Below are positions 34,432 to 43,706 of a DNA stretch of 64,000 nt, in pieces. How positions within the stretch are numbered: position 1 is the stretch's first letter; every line of letters starts with the position of its first letter. The position numbers and the translations under genes were made by a program. Source of the stretch: Pseudoduganella namucuonensis (GTDB taxonomy: Bacteria > Pseudomonadota > Gammaproteobacteria > Burkholderiales > Burkholderiaceae_D); the NCBI RefSeq assembly GCF_900116645.1, contig NZ_FPBO01000034.1, positions 1-64,000 on the forward strand. Direction: 5' to 3'. The notes under the pieces were generated by a model. The model was given only the letters and a program-made list of their open reading frames with translations. It was not told the DNA's origin and made no database searches.

Positions 34432-35232
34432 ATGAAACACCAGGCAATACCAGGGGGCGCGGCCGCGCCGCCGCTACTGGAAATCGAGGATGTGTCGGTG
34501 CGCTTCGGCGGCGTCCAGGCGCTGGGCAACGTCACGCTCAGCGTCGAGGCGGGCGAAATCTGCGGCCTGATCGGCCCCAACGGCGCGGGCAAGACCACGC
34601 TGTTCAATTGCGTGACCCGCATGTGCGGCATCACCGGCGGCGCCATCCGCTTCGACGGCGCGCGCATCGACACGCTCCCGGCGCGCGACATCATCGCGGC
34701 CGGCGTGGCGCGCACCTTCCAGAACCTCGGGGTCTACCCGCGCATGACGGTGCTGGAAAACGTGATGCTGGGCGCGCACCACATCTGGGGCGGCGCCACG
34801 CTGGACACGCTGCTGCGGCCCCGGAGCACGGACCGCGCTGAACGCCGCATGCTGGACTGGTGCCGCGACGTCCTGCGCGAACTGGGGCTGGAGGCCGTCG
34901 CCCACGAACTGGCGGGCGCCATGCCCTACGCGACCCTGAAGCGCATCGAGCTGGCGCGCGCGCTGGCGGCGCGTCCCAGGTTGCTGCTGCTGGACGAGCC
35001 GGCCGGCGGGCTGACGCACGGCGAGGTGGCGGAGTTCGGCGAACTGGTGCGCCGCATGCGCGACCGGCACCAGCTGACCATCCTGCTGGTGGAACACCAT
35101 ATGGGCCTGGTGATGAGCCTGTGCGGCCGGCTGGCGGTGCTGCACCTGGGCCGCAACCTGGCGCAGGGCACGCCGGCCGAAATCCGCGCGCATCCGGACG
35201 TCATCGGCGCCTACCTCGGGAGGGCGGCATGA
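34432..35232 (+). CDS. Liv-type ABC transporter ATPase (LivG-like)
   Basis: 266 residues, AGGAG before the ATG. Walker A GPNGAGKTT (about 48-56), Walker B LLLLDEPAGGL, H-loop EHH. Signature region is unusual: the canonical LSGGQ is replaced by MPYATLKRIELARAL, as is common in LivG. Works with LivF, two permeases and the binding protein encoded next to it. Substrate probably an aromatic acid by context. Confidence 0.92.
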   Translation: MKHQAIPGGAAAPPLLEIEDVSVRFGGVQALGNVTLSVEAGEICGLIGPNGAGKTTLFNCVTRMCGITGGAIRFDGARIDTLPARDIIAAGVARTFQNLGVYPRMTVLENVMLGAHHIWGGATLDTLLRPRSTDRAERRMLDWCRDVLRELGLEAVAHELAGAMPYATLKRIELARALAARPRLLLLDEPAGGLTHGEVAEFGELVRRMRDRHQLTILLVEHHMGLVMSLCGRLAVLHLGRNLAQGTPAEIRAHPDVIGAYLGRAA

Positions 35233-35939
35233 GCATGCTGACGGTAGAGGGGCTGGACGCCGGCTACGGCGCCACCAACGTGCTGCGCAAGCTGTCCTTC
35301 TCGGTGCAGCGCGGCGCCATCGTGGCGCTGCTGGGCGCCAACGGCGCGGGCAAGACCACCGCCTTGCGCGCGCTGTCCGGCGAGATTCCCGCGCGCGGCC
35401 GCATCGCCTTCAACGGCGTGGAGCTGGCCGGCCTGTCCGCCGCGCGGCGGGTCGAGCTGGGACTGGCGCTGGTGCCGCAGGGGCGGGGCACGTTCACCGA
35501 CTTCACGGTCGAGGAAAACCTGGAACTGGGCGCCTACACGGTGGCCTCGCGCGGCCAGATCGCCGCCGACATCGAACGCTGGTACGCGCTCTTCCCGCGC
35601 CTGCGCGAGCGGCGCCGCCAGCCGGCCGGCACGCTCAGCGGCGGCGAGCAGCAGATGCTGGCGATCGCGCGCGCGCTGATGTCGCGGCCCCGCATGCTGA
35701 TGTGCGACGAGCCTTCGCTCGGCCTGGCGCCCGCCATCACGCAGGAGATGTTCGCCATCTTCGAGCGCGTCAACGCGGAGCAGGGCACCACCATCCTGAT
35801 CGTCGAACAGAACGCCGAGCTGACCCTGCGCATCGCCAGCCGGGGCTATGTGATGGAAGTGGGCGAAATCATGCTGGAGGGATCGGCGGCGGAATTGCTC
35901 GCCTCGTCCACCATCCAAAACGCCTACCTGGGAGCCTGA
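35229..35939 (+). CDS. Liv-type ABC transporter ATPase (LivF-like)
   Basis: 236 residues; ATG overlaps the LivG-like stop (ATGA). Walker A GANGAGKTTAL, signature LSGGEQQMLAIARAL, Walker B MLMCDEPSLGLAP, H-loop VEQNAEL. Complete ATPase. Second gene of the five-gene transporter operon. Confidence 0.92.
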   Translation: MSMLTVEGLDAGYGATNVLRKLSFSVQRGAIVALLGANGAGKTTALRALSGEIPARGRIAFNGVELAGLSAARRVELGLALVPQGRGTFTDFTVEENLELGAYTVASRGQIAADIERWYALFPRLRERRRQPAGTLSGGEQQMLAIARALMSRPRMLMCDEPSLGLAPAITQEMFAIFERVNAEQGTTILIVEQNAELTLRIASRGYVMEVGEIMLEGSAAELLASSTIQNAYLGA

Positions 35940-35940
35940 C

Positions 35941-36822
35941 ATGGAACTTTTTCTTCAGCAAACCGTCGATGGCCTGGCCTCCGGCGCGGTGTACGGCGCC
36001 TTCGCGCTGGCGCTGGTCCTGATCCACCGCGCCACCCATATCGTCAACTTCGGCCAGGGCGAGATGGCGACCTTCACGGTCTATGTGGCCTGGCAGCTGG
36101 CCGAGTGGGGCCTGCCGCTATGGCTGGCGCTGGCCGCCGGCGCCGCGCTGGCCTTCGTCCTCGGCGTGGCCGTGTTCCGCGCCGTGGTGCGGCCGGTGTC
36201 GCGCGCCCCGGTCGAGACGGTGGTGGTGGTCACGCTCGGCCTGTTCCTGCTGTTCGACGCCCTCAGCCTGTGGCTGTGGGGCTCCGACCAGCGCGCCTTC
36301 CCCAGCGTCTTCCCCGACCATGGCTGGACCGTGGGCGGGGTGCGGCTGACGGCCGCCATGCTGGGCGTGCTGGCCGTGCTGGGCGCGCTGGCCATCGTGC
36401 TCGGCGCGCTGTTCCGCTACACGCGTTTTGGCCTGGCGATGCGGGCCTCGGCGGCCGAGCGCGAGAAGAGCGTGCTGGTCGGCATACGGGTGGAAACCAT
36501 GCTGATGTTCGGCTGGGGCCTGGCCGCCGTGGTGGGCTTCCTGGCCGCCGCGCTGGTGGCGCCGCGCCTGTTCCTCAGCCCAGTGATGATGGCGCCGGTG
36601 CTGATCTACGCGCTGGCATCGGCCACGCTGGGCGGCTGGGACAGCCCGGTGGGGGCCGTGCTCGGCGGCCTGCTGATCGGCGTGGCCGAAAGCGTGGGCG
36701 CCGCCTTTCTGAGCTTCATCGGCGCCGAACTGCGCCTGGCCATCCCCATCGCCGTCACGCTCGCCATTCTATTCATTCGACCGGCCGGCTTGTTCGGCAA
36801 ACAGGGAGTCGTACGCGTATGA
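35941..36822 (+). CDS. Liv-type ABC transporter permease (LivH-like)
   Basis: 293 residues with eight or so membrane segments. Family motifs ASGAVYGAFALALVLIHRATHIVNFGQGEM and RYTRFGLAMRASAAEREKSVLVGI. Overlaps the second permease start by ATGA. Confidence 0.92.
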   Translation: MELFLQQTVDGLASGAVYGAFALALVLIHRATHIVNFGQGEMATFTVYVAWQLAEWGLPLWLALAAGAALAFVLGVAVFRAVVRPVSRAPVETVVVVTLGLFLLFDALSLWLWGSDQRAFPSVFPDHGWTVGGVRLTAAMLGVLAVLGALAIVLGALFRYTRFGLAMRASAAEREKSVLVGIRVETMLMFGWGLAAVVGFLAAALVAPRLFLSPVMMAPVLIYALASATLGGWDSPVGAVLGGLLIGVAESVGAAFLSFIGAELRLAIPIAVTLAILFIRPAGLFGKQGVVRV

Positions 36823-37868
36823 ACACCATTGCAATCCAACCGGGCGCGCCGCGCCTGGCGCTGTCGCTGGGGCTGATTATGGCGCTGGCCGGCCTCGCCG
36901 TACTGCCCGCGCTGCTGCCGTCCTTCATGCTGTTGCAGCTCAGCCTCACATTGACCTACGCGATGGCCATCCTCGGCCTGAACCTGTTGTTGGGCTATAG
37001 CGGCCAGGTCTGCTTGGCGCAGGGCGCGTTCTTCGCCTGCGGCGCGTACACCACCGGCATCCTGGCCGCCAAATACGGCTGGGATCCCTTGCTGACCCTT
37101 CCTGTCGCCGCATTGGCCGCCGCCGCCGTCGGCGTGCTGATCGGCCTGCCCGCGTTGCGGCTGGGCGGGCTGCAGCTGGCCATCATGACCTTCGGCATCG
37201 CCATGGTGGCGCCGCAGCTGATCCTCAAGCTGGAGCGCTACACCAACGGCGTGACGGGCCTGGGCATCGACCAGCCGGCGCCGCCGGCCTGGTTCCCCGC
37301 CAGCGCCGAGGTGTGGCTGTACTGCCTGTGCGTGGCCGGGGCCGCGCTGTGCGTGCTGCTGATGCTGCGCCTGGTGCGCGGCGACACCGGGCGCACCCTG
37401 CGGGCGCTGCGCGACAACCCGAAGATCGCCGAGGCGCTGGGTGTGAACCTGACCCGCACCAGGCTGGCCGTGTTCGCCGTCAGCTCCGGTTTCGCCGGTT
37501 TGGCCGGCGGCCTGTACGCCATCGTCAACGCCTATATCAGCCCGCAGTCCTTCCTGGCCGCCAAGTCGATCGAGATCCTGATCGGCGCCATCGTCGGCGG
37601 CATCGCCAGCATAGGCGGCGCCTTCCTCGGCGCGGCCTTCGTGGTGTTCGTGCCCGAGTGGAGCGCCGAGATCGACCCGGCCATCGGTGGCCTGGTCTAC
37701 GGCTGCTGCCTGATCGCGATGATGCTGCTGGCCCGGCAAGGGCTGGCGGGGCTCGCCGCGCAGCTGCGGCGCCGCTTCGGCGCGCGCCTGGCGCCATTCA
37801 CCGCATTTCAACGGCCGCGCACTCCCGCCGCGTCCAATAACCAGGAGATAGCACATGGGAACACTTAA
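36819..37868 (+). CDS. Liv-type ABC transporter permease (LivM-like)
   Basis: 349 residues; ATG at 36819 overlaps the LivH-like stop (ATGA). Membrane segments over most of the length; motif GQVCLAQGAFFACGAYTTG is typical LivM, as is GRTLRALRDNPKIAEALGVN. A C-terminal soluble tail of about 45 residues extends past the last segment and overlaps the binding-protein start by 14 bases. Confidence 0.92.
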   Translation: MNTIAIQPGAPRLALSLGLIMALAGLAVLPALLPSFMLLQLSLTLTYAMAILGLNLLLGYSGQVCLAQGAFFACGAYTTGILAAKYGWDPLLTLPVAALAAAAVGVLIGLPALRLGGLQLAIMTFGIAMVAPQLILKLERYTNGVTGLGIDQPAPPAWFPASAEVWLYCLCVAGAALCVLLMLRLVRGDTGRTLRALRDNPKIAEALGVNLTRTRLAVFAVSSGFAGLAGGLYAIVNAYISPQSFLAAKSIEILIGAIVGGIASIGGAFLGAAFVVFVPEWSAEIDPAIGGLVYGCCLIAMMLLARQGLAGLAAQLRRRFGARLAPFTAFQRPRTPAASNNQEIAHGNT

Positions 37869-39081
37869 CACGATACGCCGCGGCCTGTTGCGGTTCGGCC
37901 TCGCCGCCACCAGCCTGCTCGCCGGCGCGGCCGGGGCACAGGGCATCACCGACACGGCCGTCAAGATCGGCGTCAGCGGCGCCCTGACCGGCCCGGTCGC
38001 GGCGGTGGGCGCCGTCGTCGAGGGCATCCGGGTCCGCGTCGCCGCCGTCAACGCGGCGGGCGGCGTGAAAATGGGCGACGGCAAGACGCGCAGCATCGAA
38101 CTGGTGGTGCAGGACGACGCCCTCGATCCGCAGCGCACCATGACCAATGTGCGCAAGCTGGTCGAGCAAAGCGGCGTGTTCGCGCTGGCCGGCATCGCCG
38201 GCACGCCGAACAACCAGGCCATCGGCCGCTATCTTGACCAGCGCAAGGTGCCCAATCTGTTCATGTATTCCGGGGTGCACGAGCTGGCGGACGGGCGCGC
38301 GTGGCTGATCGGCCTGGTGCCGTCGTTCACGACCGAGGCCGCCGTCTTCGCCGACTACCTGAAGAAGAACAAGCCGGACGCCAAGCTCGCGCTGTTGTAC
38401 GTGAACACGGAGACGGGCCAGACCTTCCAGGCCGGCCTGCGCACGGCGATCCAGGGCTCGAAGCTGCAGATCGTCGCCGCGCAGGCCGTCACCTCGGCCG
38501 ACCCGACCATCGACACCCAGCTGTCCACGCTGAAGGCCTCGGGCGCGGACACGCTGGTCGTCGTCGCGGCGCCCAAGCAAAGCGCGCAGGCGGTGCGCTT
38601 CGCCGCGGAAAGCGGCTGGCGTCCGGTCACGATGCTGTCCTACATCGGCGCGTCGCCGTCGTCGCTGAAGCCGGCCGGCCTGGCCAACGCCAAGGGCGTC
38701 ATCACCAGCGCCTTCGCCAAGCCGGTGACCGCGGCTTCCACCGACCCCGCCGTGCGCCAGTACCTTGCCGACCACGCGGCGGCCAAGGCGCGCTTCGACA
38801 CGGGCGACTCGATGGGCCAGATCGGCTACATCACCGGCGAGGCGCTGATACGGACGCTGGAGGCGGTGAAGCAGCCGACCCGGCAAGCCCTGATCGACGC
38901 CGCGCAGAACATGAACCAGGTCGGCGTCGGCCTGCTGCTGCCCGGCGTCACGCTGACCACGAAGCGGGACAGCGGCGACATCTACCCGATCGAGTCGCTG
39001 CAGCTGTTCCGCTTCGACGGCGAGCAATACCAGGCGCTTGGAGGGCTGGTGTCCTTCGAGGGCAGGACGCCCCGGCATTGA
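37855..39081 (+). CDS. Liv-type ABC transporter periplasmic binding protein
   Basis: 408 residues with CAGGAG upstream and a signal peptide cleaved after GAAGA (about residue 28). Peripla_BP_6 fold: IGVSGALTGPVAAVGAVVEG, LVVQDDALDPQRTMTNVRKL, AGIAGTPNNQAIGRYL. Overlaps the end of the second permease gene. The ligand is not readable; the flanking LigJ/LigK/VanAB-like genes suggest a methoxylated or hydroxylated aromatic acid. Confidence 0.9.
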   Translation: MGTLNTIRRGLLRFGLAATSLLAGAAGAQGITDTAVKIGVSGALTGPVAAVGAVVEGIRVRVAAVNAAGGVKMGDGKTRSIELVVQDDALDPQRTMTNVRKLVEQSGVFALAGIAGTPNNQAIGRYLDQRKVPNLFMYSGVHELADGRAWLIGLVPSFTTEAAVFADYLKKNKPDAKLALLYVNTETGQTFQAGLRTAIQGSKLQIVAAQAVTSADPTIDTQLSTLKASGADTLVVVAAPKQSAQAVRFAAESGWRPVTMLSYIGASPSSLKPAGLANAKGVITSAFAKPVTAASTDPAVRQYLADHAAAKARFDTGDSMGQIGYITGEALIRTLEAVKQPTRQALIDAAQNMNQVGVGLLLPGVTLTTKRDSGDIYPIESLQLFRFDGEQYQALGGLVSFEGRTPRH

Positions 39082-39120
39082 ACCGCAAGTAAAACGAAGA
39101 TCCACAACGAGGAGACAAAA

Positions 39121-39945
39121 ATGAAAATCAAGAAGACATGCAGGGTGCTGGCCGTTGCGGGCTTGCTGGGCTACGGCGCGGCTGGCCATGCGGTGGAATG
39201 GAGCGACACGTCCATCGGTGTGAAGGCGGGCGACCGCTATGCCGAGCCGGGCATCGCGCAGCCGATACACAAAACCGTTTATGAATTCGTCCACATCAAC
39301 GGCGACAAACTGGGCAAGAACCTGGTGGTGGCCCAGATCCTGCAATCGGACAGCACGGATCCGGCTGCGGGCGGCACCGGCACCGGCGCGCAGGAGTTCT
39401 TCGGCTTTTACCGGCGCGCCTTCTCGCTGTCCAGGCTGACAGGAAACACCGTCGCCTTCGGGCCGGTCAAGGACGTGTCGCTGGTGGCGCGTTTCGACCG
39501 GGGCCCCAAGAACATCTCATTCGCGGCGGCCACGCACAAGGCCATGGCCGGCCTGGGCCTGGACTGGAATGTGCCGGCCGGCTATGTCGAATCCAGCCTG
39601 TACGCCTACCACGAGAAGGGTTACAACGGCTTCGTCGGCCGCGAGATCGCCTACGACACCTTCAGGGCCGACACCAACTGGTCCTTCCCCTTGAACCCCG
39701 GCATACCGCTGCGCTGGAACGGAGGCCTGGCCTTTGTCGGCGAAAAGGGGCGCGACGGCTTCGGCAACGCGACCAAGCCGGAGACGCGCCTGTACACCGA
39801 GCTGCTGATGGAGGTCGGCCAGAAGACCGGCTTCCTGGTGGGCGTGGCCTACGAGATGTATCGCAACAAATACGGCGCAGACAAGTCCCGCATCCCCGGC
39901 GCCAAACAGAGCACGGTGCTGCTGGTGGGCGAGTACCACTTCTAG
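39121..39945 (+). CDS. Outer-membrane channel, Tsx/OmpK-like
   Basis: 274 residues with GAGGAG upstream and a signal peptide ending GHA (about residue 24). A beta-barrel-like sequence with the family start VEWSDTSIGVKAGDRYAEPG and C-terminal aromatic residue (GEYHF). Family members include Tsx nucleoside channels and uncharacterised outer envelope proteins. Placed right after the Liv binding protein, it probably lets the same substrate through the outer membrane. Confidence 0.75.
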   Translation: MKIKKTCRVLAVAGLLGYGAAGHAVEWSDTSIGVKAGDRYAEPGIAQPIHKTVYEFVHINGDKLGKNLVVAQILQSDSTDPAAGGTGTGAQEFFGFYRRAFSLSRLTGNTVAFGPVKDVSLVARFDRGPKNISFAAATHKAMAGLGLDWNVPAGYVESSLYAYHEKGYNGFVGREIAYDTFRADTNWSFPLNPGIPLRWNGGLAFVGEKGRDGFGNATKPETRLYTELLMEVGQKTGFLVGVAYEMYRNKYGADKSRIPGAKQSTVLLVGEYHF

Positions 39946-39982
39946 TGCCATCCACAACCGCCACAACCTCAAGGAGCTGAAA

Positions 39983-40564
39983 TTGAAACACCTGTCCCTG
40001 CTTGTCCCCGCCTTCCTGCTGGCCGTCGCCGGCGGCTCGCCGGGCATCGCCTGCGCCGCCTGGGAAATCGATCCTGCGCACACCCACGTCAGCTTCCAGG
40101 TCGGCCACCTGGGCATCAGCCACACGCCCGGCGTCTTCCGCAAGGTGGAGGGAACGCTGGCCTTCGACGACAAAAGCGTCGAGGCCTCGCGCGTGACCAT
40201 CGCCATCGACACCGCTTCGATCGACACCGTGCACGAGCAGCGCGACGCCGACCTGCGCACGGCCAACTGGTTCGACGCGGAGAAAAACCCGAAGATCACC
40301 TTCGTCTCGACCGCCGTGCGCCGCGTGGACGCCAGCAACTACGTGATCTCGGGGAACCTGACGATACGCGGCAAGACCATGCCGGTCGCGTTCAACACCG
40401 TGCTGACCAACCGCCTGGTGCATCCCTTCCTCAAGGTGCCGGTGATCGGCTTCGCCGGCAGCGCCAGGATCAAACGCAGCGACTTCGGCATGACGCAGTA
40501 CCTTGCCGTCATTTCCGACGAAGTCGATTTGAGGATCGCGCTCGAACTGGTTCAGAAACCGTAA
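39983..40564 (+). CDS. YceI-family periplasmic lipid-binding-like protein
   Basis: 193 residues from a TTG with AAGGAG 6 bases upstream. Signal peptide cleaved after ACAA (about residue 26), then the YceI barrel: WEIDPAHTHVSFQVGHLGIS, DTASIDTVHEQRDADLR, DWFDAEKNPKITF-like segment and SDFGMTQYLAVISDEVDL. YceI proteins bind isoprenoid or other hydrophobic molecules in the periplasm. In the operon of an aromatic transporter. Confidence 0.88.
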   Translation: MKHLSLLVPAFLLAVAGGSPGIACAAWEIDPAHTHVSFQVGHLGISHTPGVFRKVEGTLAFDDKSVEASRVTIAIDTASIDTVHEQRDADLRTANWFDAEKNPKITFVSTAVRRVDASNYVISGNLTIRGKTMPVAFNTVLTNRLVHPFLKVPVIGFAGSARIKRSDFGMTQYLAVISDEVDLRIALELVQKP

Positions 40565-40610
40565 TGAAACACGCCGGGCCGTCCAGGCCCGGCCCACAAG
40601 GAGAAACAGC

Positions 40611-41294
40611 ATGGCAATCGTAATGACGAATACGCCCAGGACCGAACAGGAAGTGGTGCTTGGCCTGGGTGAACTGGGCGTGGCCACCGTGCACGAGGCG
40701 CAGGGGCGCAAGGGGCTGCTGGCATCCCATCTGCGGCCGATCTACCGCCCGGCGTCGGTGGCGGGCAACGCCTTGACGTGCGAGGTGGCGCCGGGCGACA
40801 ACTGGTCCATCCACCTGGCCGTCGAGCAGGCCAGGCCGGGCGACATCCTGGTGGTCAGCCCGACCTCGCCCTGCGAGGACGGCTACTTCGGCGACCTGCT
40901 GGCGACCGCGCTGATGGCGCGCGGCGTCAAGGGACTGATCATCGACGCCGGCGTGCGCGACATCGCCGTGCTGACGCGCATGGGCTTCCCGGTCTGGTCC
41001 AAGGCGGTGTACGCGCAGGGCACGGTCAAGGAAACCCTGGGCAATGTGCAGGTGCCGGTGGTGTGCGGCGGGGCGCTGATCCATCCCGGCGACGTGATCG
41101 TCGCCGACGACGACGGCGTCTGCGTGGTGCGGCGCGGGGAGGCGGCCGCGGTGCTGGCCACGGGCCGGGCGCGCGAGCGGGACGAGGAGGGGAAGCGGGC
41201 GCGCTACGCGGCCGGCGAGCTGAGTCTGGACGTCAGCGATATGCGTCCGCGCTTGCTGCGGAAGGGGTTGAAGTACGTCGAGTTCCAGTCCTGA
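40611..41294 (+). CDS. LigK/RraA-family aldolase (4-carboxy-4-hydroxy-2-oxoadipate aldolase-like)
   Basis: 227 residues, AAGGAG upstream. RraA-fold class II pyruvate aldolase: VATVHEAQGRKGLL, GDNWSIHLAVEQARPGDILVV, the metal loop GYFGDLLATALMARGVKGLIIDAGVRD (GxFGD and R), and IHPGDVIVADDDGVCVV. Splits 4-carboxy-4-hydroxy-2-oxoadipate to pyruvate and oxaloacetate and can decarboxylate oxaloacetate. With the LigJ-like hydratase it forms the end of a 4,5-cleavage route. Confidence 0.87.
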   Translation: MAIVMTNTPRTEQEVVLGLGELGVATVHEAQGRKGLLASHLRPIYRPASVAGNALTCEVAPGDNWSIHLAVEQARPGDILVVSPTSPCEDGYFGDLLATALMARGVKGLIIDAGVRDIAVLTRMGFPVWSKAVYAQGTVKETLGNVQVPVVCGGALIHPGDVIVADDDGVCVVRRGEAAAVLATGRARERDEEGKRARYAAGELSLDVSDMRPRLLRKGLKYVEFQS

Positions 41295-41315
41295 CGGGCC
41301 CCGCCGGGCTTGAAG

Positions 41316-41337
41316 GGCGGCGCCTCGCGGCGCCGCC
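41316..41337. terminator. Hairpin between convergent LigK-like and MDR genes
   Basis: Perfect GGCGGCGCC-TCGC-GGCGCCGCC stem-loop 22 bases after the aldolase stop. No strong T-run, likely bidirectional but weak by sequence rule. Confidence 0.55.
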
Positions 41338-41343
41338 TTCGCA

Positions 41344-42456
41344 TCAAGGAACGATGACGTAATTGCTGAAGCCGCCGTGGCGGCTGGCCAGGCCGGAGAT
41401 GGCCTGGTTGATGTCGTCCAGTTTCGCGACCTCGTGCTCCAGTATCGACAGGTCGATCGCGCCGGTGCGCAGCATCTCGACCATGTCGTAGCCCTCGGTG
41501 GCCGTGAACCACGCCGAGCCGGTGATGGTCATCGAATTATCCATCAGCCACTTCATGTCGATCGGCAGCTTGCCCACCGTGCCGCCGATGTTGACGATGG
41601 TGCCGCCGCGCGCCACACCGTGCATGGCGTCGTCGAACACGTCCAGCGAGACCGCCGCGCCCAGCGTGTCGACCATGAAGTCGGCGCCATGGCCACCGGT
41701 GCGCGCGCGCGCCCACTCGGCGATGGAGCCGTCCTCGGTCGAGAAGACCTCGATGCGCTCCGGCGCCAGCGCCTTCACGCGTTCCAGCAGCGCGTGGTTG
41801 CGGCCGGTGCCGAGGATGCGGCTGGCGCCCATGGCGAGCGCGAACAGCGTCGCGCCCAGGCCCAGCGTGCCGGAAACGCCGTTGATGATCACCGACTTGC
41901 CGGCCAGGCGGCCACACTTGCGCAGCGCCGCGTAGGCGGTGCCGAGGTAGCCCAGGCGCGCGGCCTCCTCGAAGGAGATGTTGTCGGCCAGCCTGACGAC
42001 GGCGTACTGCGGCGCCGCCATGTATTCGCCGAAGCCGCCGTTCGGGTACAGGTCGTACATGGTCTGCGACTTGTGCTTGTCGAAGCCGAAGTAGCCGTTG
42101 AAGACGAAGTACTCGCAGGCCACGCGGCGGTCGGACAGGCACGCGGGGCAGGCGCCGCACGAGCGCACGGGGCTGACGTAGACCCGGTCGCCGGGGCGGA
42201 TGCCGACCACCTGCTCGCCCACCTCGACCACCACGCCGGTGGGATCGAGGCCGAAGATGGCGGGCAGCTTGGGCAGCGGCAGGTGGGGACACCAGGTGGG
42301 CCAGTTGGCGAGCACGTTGCCCAGGTTGGGCACCATGCCGCAGGCCTTGACCTGCACCAGGACGTCGGTGGCGCGCGGCACGGGGCGCGGCACCGTGTCG
42401 ATCGTCATGGGTTGGCCGACCGCGTGCATACGGGCGGCGCGCATCATTTGGGACAT
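41344..42456 (-). CDS. MDR-family alcohol dehydrogenase with altered catalytic site, copy 2
   Basis: 370 residues, CAGGAG before ATG 42456. Close paralogue of the gene at 17957-19069: shared RAARMH, VPNLGNVL, FGLDP, FNGYFGF, EEAARLGYLGTAY, SGTLGLG and GTGRN blocks. Structural zinc loop SCGACPACLSDRRVAC is intact, the GHE catalytic motif is again GLDPTG. Divergent from the Rieske oxygenase operon over a TetR-type operator, so likely oxidises an intermediate from that pathway. Confidence 0.86.
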   Translation of the reverse strand: MSQMMRAARMHAVGQPMTIDTVPRPVPRATDVLVQVKACGMVPNLGNVLANWPTWCPHLPLPKLPAIFGLDPTGVVVEVGEQVVGIRPGDRVYVSPVRSCGACPACLSDRRVACEYFVFNGYFGFDKHKSQTMYDLYPNGGFGEYMAAPQYAVVRLADNISFEEAARLGYLGTAYAALRKCGRLAGKSVIINGVSGTLGLGATLFALAMGASRILGTGRNHALLERVKALAPERIEVFSTEDGSIAEWARARTGGHGADFMVDTLGAAVSLDVFDDAMHGVARGGTIVNIGGTVGKLPIDMKWLMDNSMTITGSAWFTATEGYDMVEMLRTGAIDLSILEHEVAKLDDINQAISGLASRHGGFSNYVIVP

Positions 42457-42513
42457 GCGATATCTCCTGATTGTTGGATGGGAAGTTGGGTAACGTCGGG
42501 CATTTCGCCGTAT

Positions 42514-42556
42514 TTGACATTCTCGACGGTTTCTATATACTACTTGGTATCTGAAA
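42514..42556 (+). promoter_or_regulatory. Promoter with TetR-type operator TATAC-N6-GTATC (site B)
   Basis: TTGACA at 42514-42519, 16-base spacer, TATACT at 42536-42541. The palindrome TATAC (42536-40), TACTTG, GTATC (42547-51) overlaps the -10. Flanks extend the match with site A: both read TTTCAGATAC-N6-GTAT in one orientation. Confidence 0.7.
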
Positions 42557-42680
42557 TCGGCGCAAGGAAAACACCTTCGAACCCAGGTGGTCCGCTCCGA
42601 TGCGGCATGGACCGCGCGCGCCGATTGAAACCCCATGCCGACCCGAACCACCCACCCATTGCACGATAGGAGACTGCTGC

Positions 42681-43706
42681 ATGAAGTACTTGAAGAACCA
42701 ATGGTATGCCGCCGCTTTCAGTGACGAGCTGAGCACCACCCCTTTGCAGCGCACGCTGCTCGAAGAGCCGATGGCGCTGTTCCGCGGCGAATCCGGCAAT
42801 GCCATCGCGCTGAACGACCGCTGCCCGCACCGGTTTGCCCCGCTGCACCAGGGCACCGTGTTCGGCGATAACCTCCGCTGTCCTTATCACGGCTTGCGCT
42901 TCAATCCGGACGGGGCCTGTGTCCACAATCCTATCGGGGACGGCAAGATTCCCAAGGCTGCGTGCGTCAAGAGTTATCCGCTGGCCGAACGTGACGGCAT
43001 CGTGTGGCTGTGGTGGGGGGACGAACCGGCCGACGTTTCGAAGATTCGCCGTTACGTGGAACTCGACGATCCGGCGCGCTACGCCTGCGTGCAGGGCTAC
43101 ATCCACGTGCGCGCCAACTTCGAACTGGTGATCGACAACCTGCTCGACCTCAGCCATGCCGAGTTCCTGCACCCCTATCTGGCGACCGAGGGCTTCAATC
43201 GCCGCACCCAGTACTCGATGGAGCAGGACGGCAATATGGTGGTCGCCCGCAACTGGCGCCCCAGCGAGCCGATCACCCAGTTGTTCGCCCTGGCGTACGG
43301 CGAGGGCGCTCCCGACCACGTCGATCACCTGTCCGTCGTCACCTGGGTGCCGCCGTCGACGATCCGTCTCGACATTGGCGTCACCCGTCCTGGCCGTCCG
43401 CCCGAGGAGGGGCCGCGTTCCTTCCAGGCGCACTTGCTGACGCCCGAAAGCGAACACACCGCTCATCTGTTCTGGAAGTGGGCGCGCGACTTCCGCGTCC
43501 AGGATGAGGCGCTCTCGGTTCAGCTCCAGGGCACCCTGCAGGAGGCTTTCGAGACCGAAGACGAACCCATGATCCAGTCACAATCGATACACATGGCAGG
43601 ACGTACGCTGGAAGAACTCAAGCCGGTGCTGCTGCCCACCGATTCGGCCGCGCTGCGCGCACGCCGCGTGCTGCGCCAGCTGATTGCACAGCAGGTGGAA
43701 GCATGA
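42681..43706 (+). CDS. Rieske non-heme iron oxygenase, VanA/DdmC-type (aromatic O-demethylase-like)
   Basis: 341 residues, AGGAG upstream. Rieske centre CPHRFAPLHQG (CxH) and CPYHG (CxxH) at about 48-73; mononuclear iron site NLLDLSHAEFLHP (Asp, His, His) at about 154-166. The start KYLKNQWYAAAFSDEL and the length fit the VanA/TsaM/DdmC group that demethylates methoxyaromatics, giving formaldehyde. Its reductase is encoded next by ATGA overlap. Substrate unknown; vanillate-like acids are the first guess. Confidence 0.87.
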   Translation: MKYLKNQWYAAAFSDELSTTPLQRTLLEEPMALFRGESGNAIALNDRCPHRFAPLHQGTVFGDNLRCPYHGLRFNPDGACVHNPIGDGKIPKAACVKSYPLAERDGIVWLWWGDEPADVSKIRRYVELDDPARYACVQGYIHVRANFELVIDNLLDLSHAEFLHPYLATEGFNRRTQYSMEQDGNMVVARNWRPSEPITQLFALAYGEGAPDHVDHLSVVTWVPPSTIRLDIGVTRPGRPPEEGPRSFQAHLLTPESEHTAHLFWKWARDFRVQDEALSVQLQGTLQEAFETEDEPMIQSQSIHMAGRTLEELKPVLLPTDSAALRARRVLRQLIAQQVEA

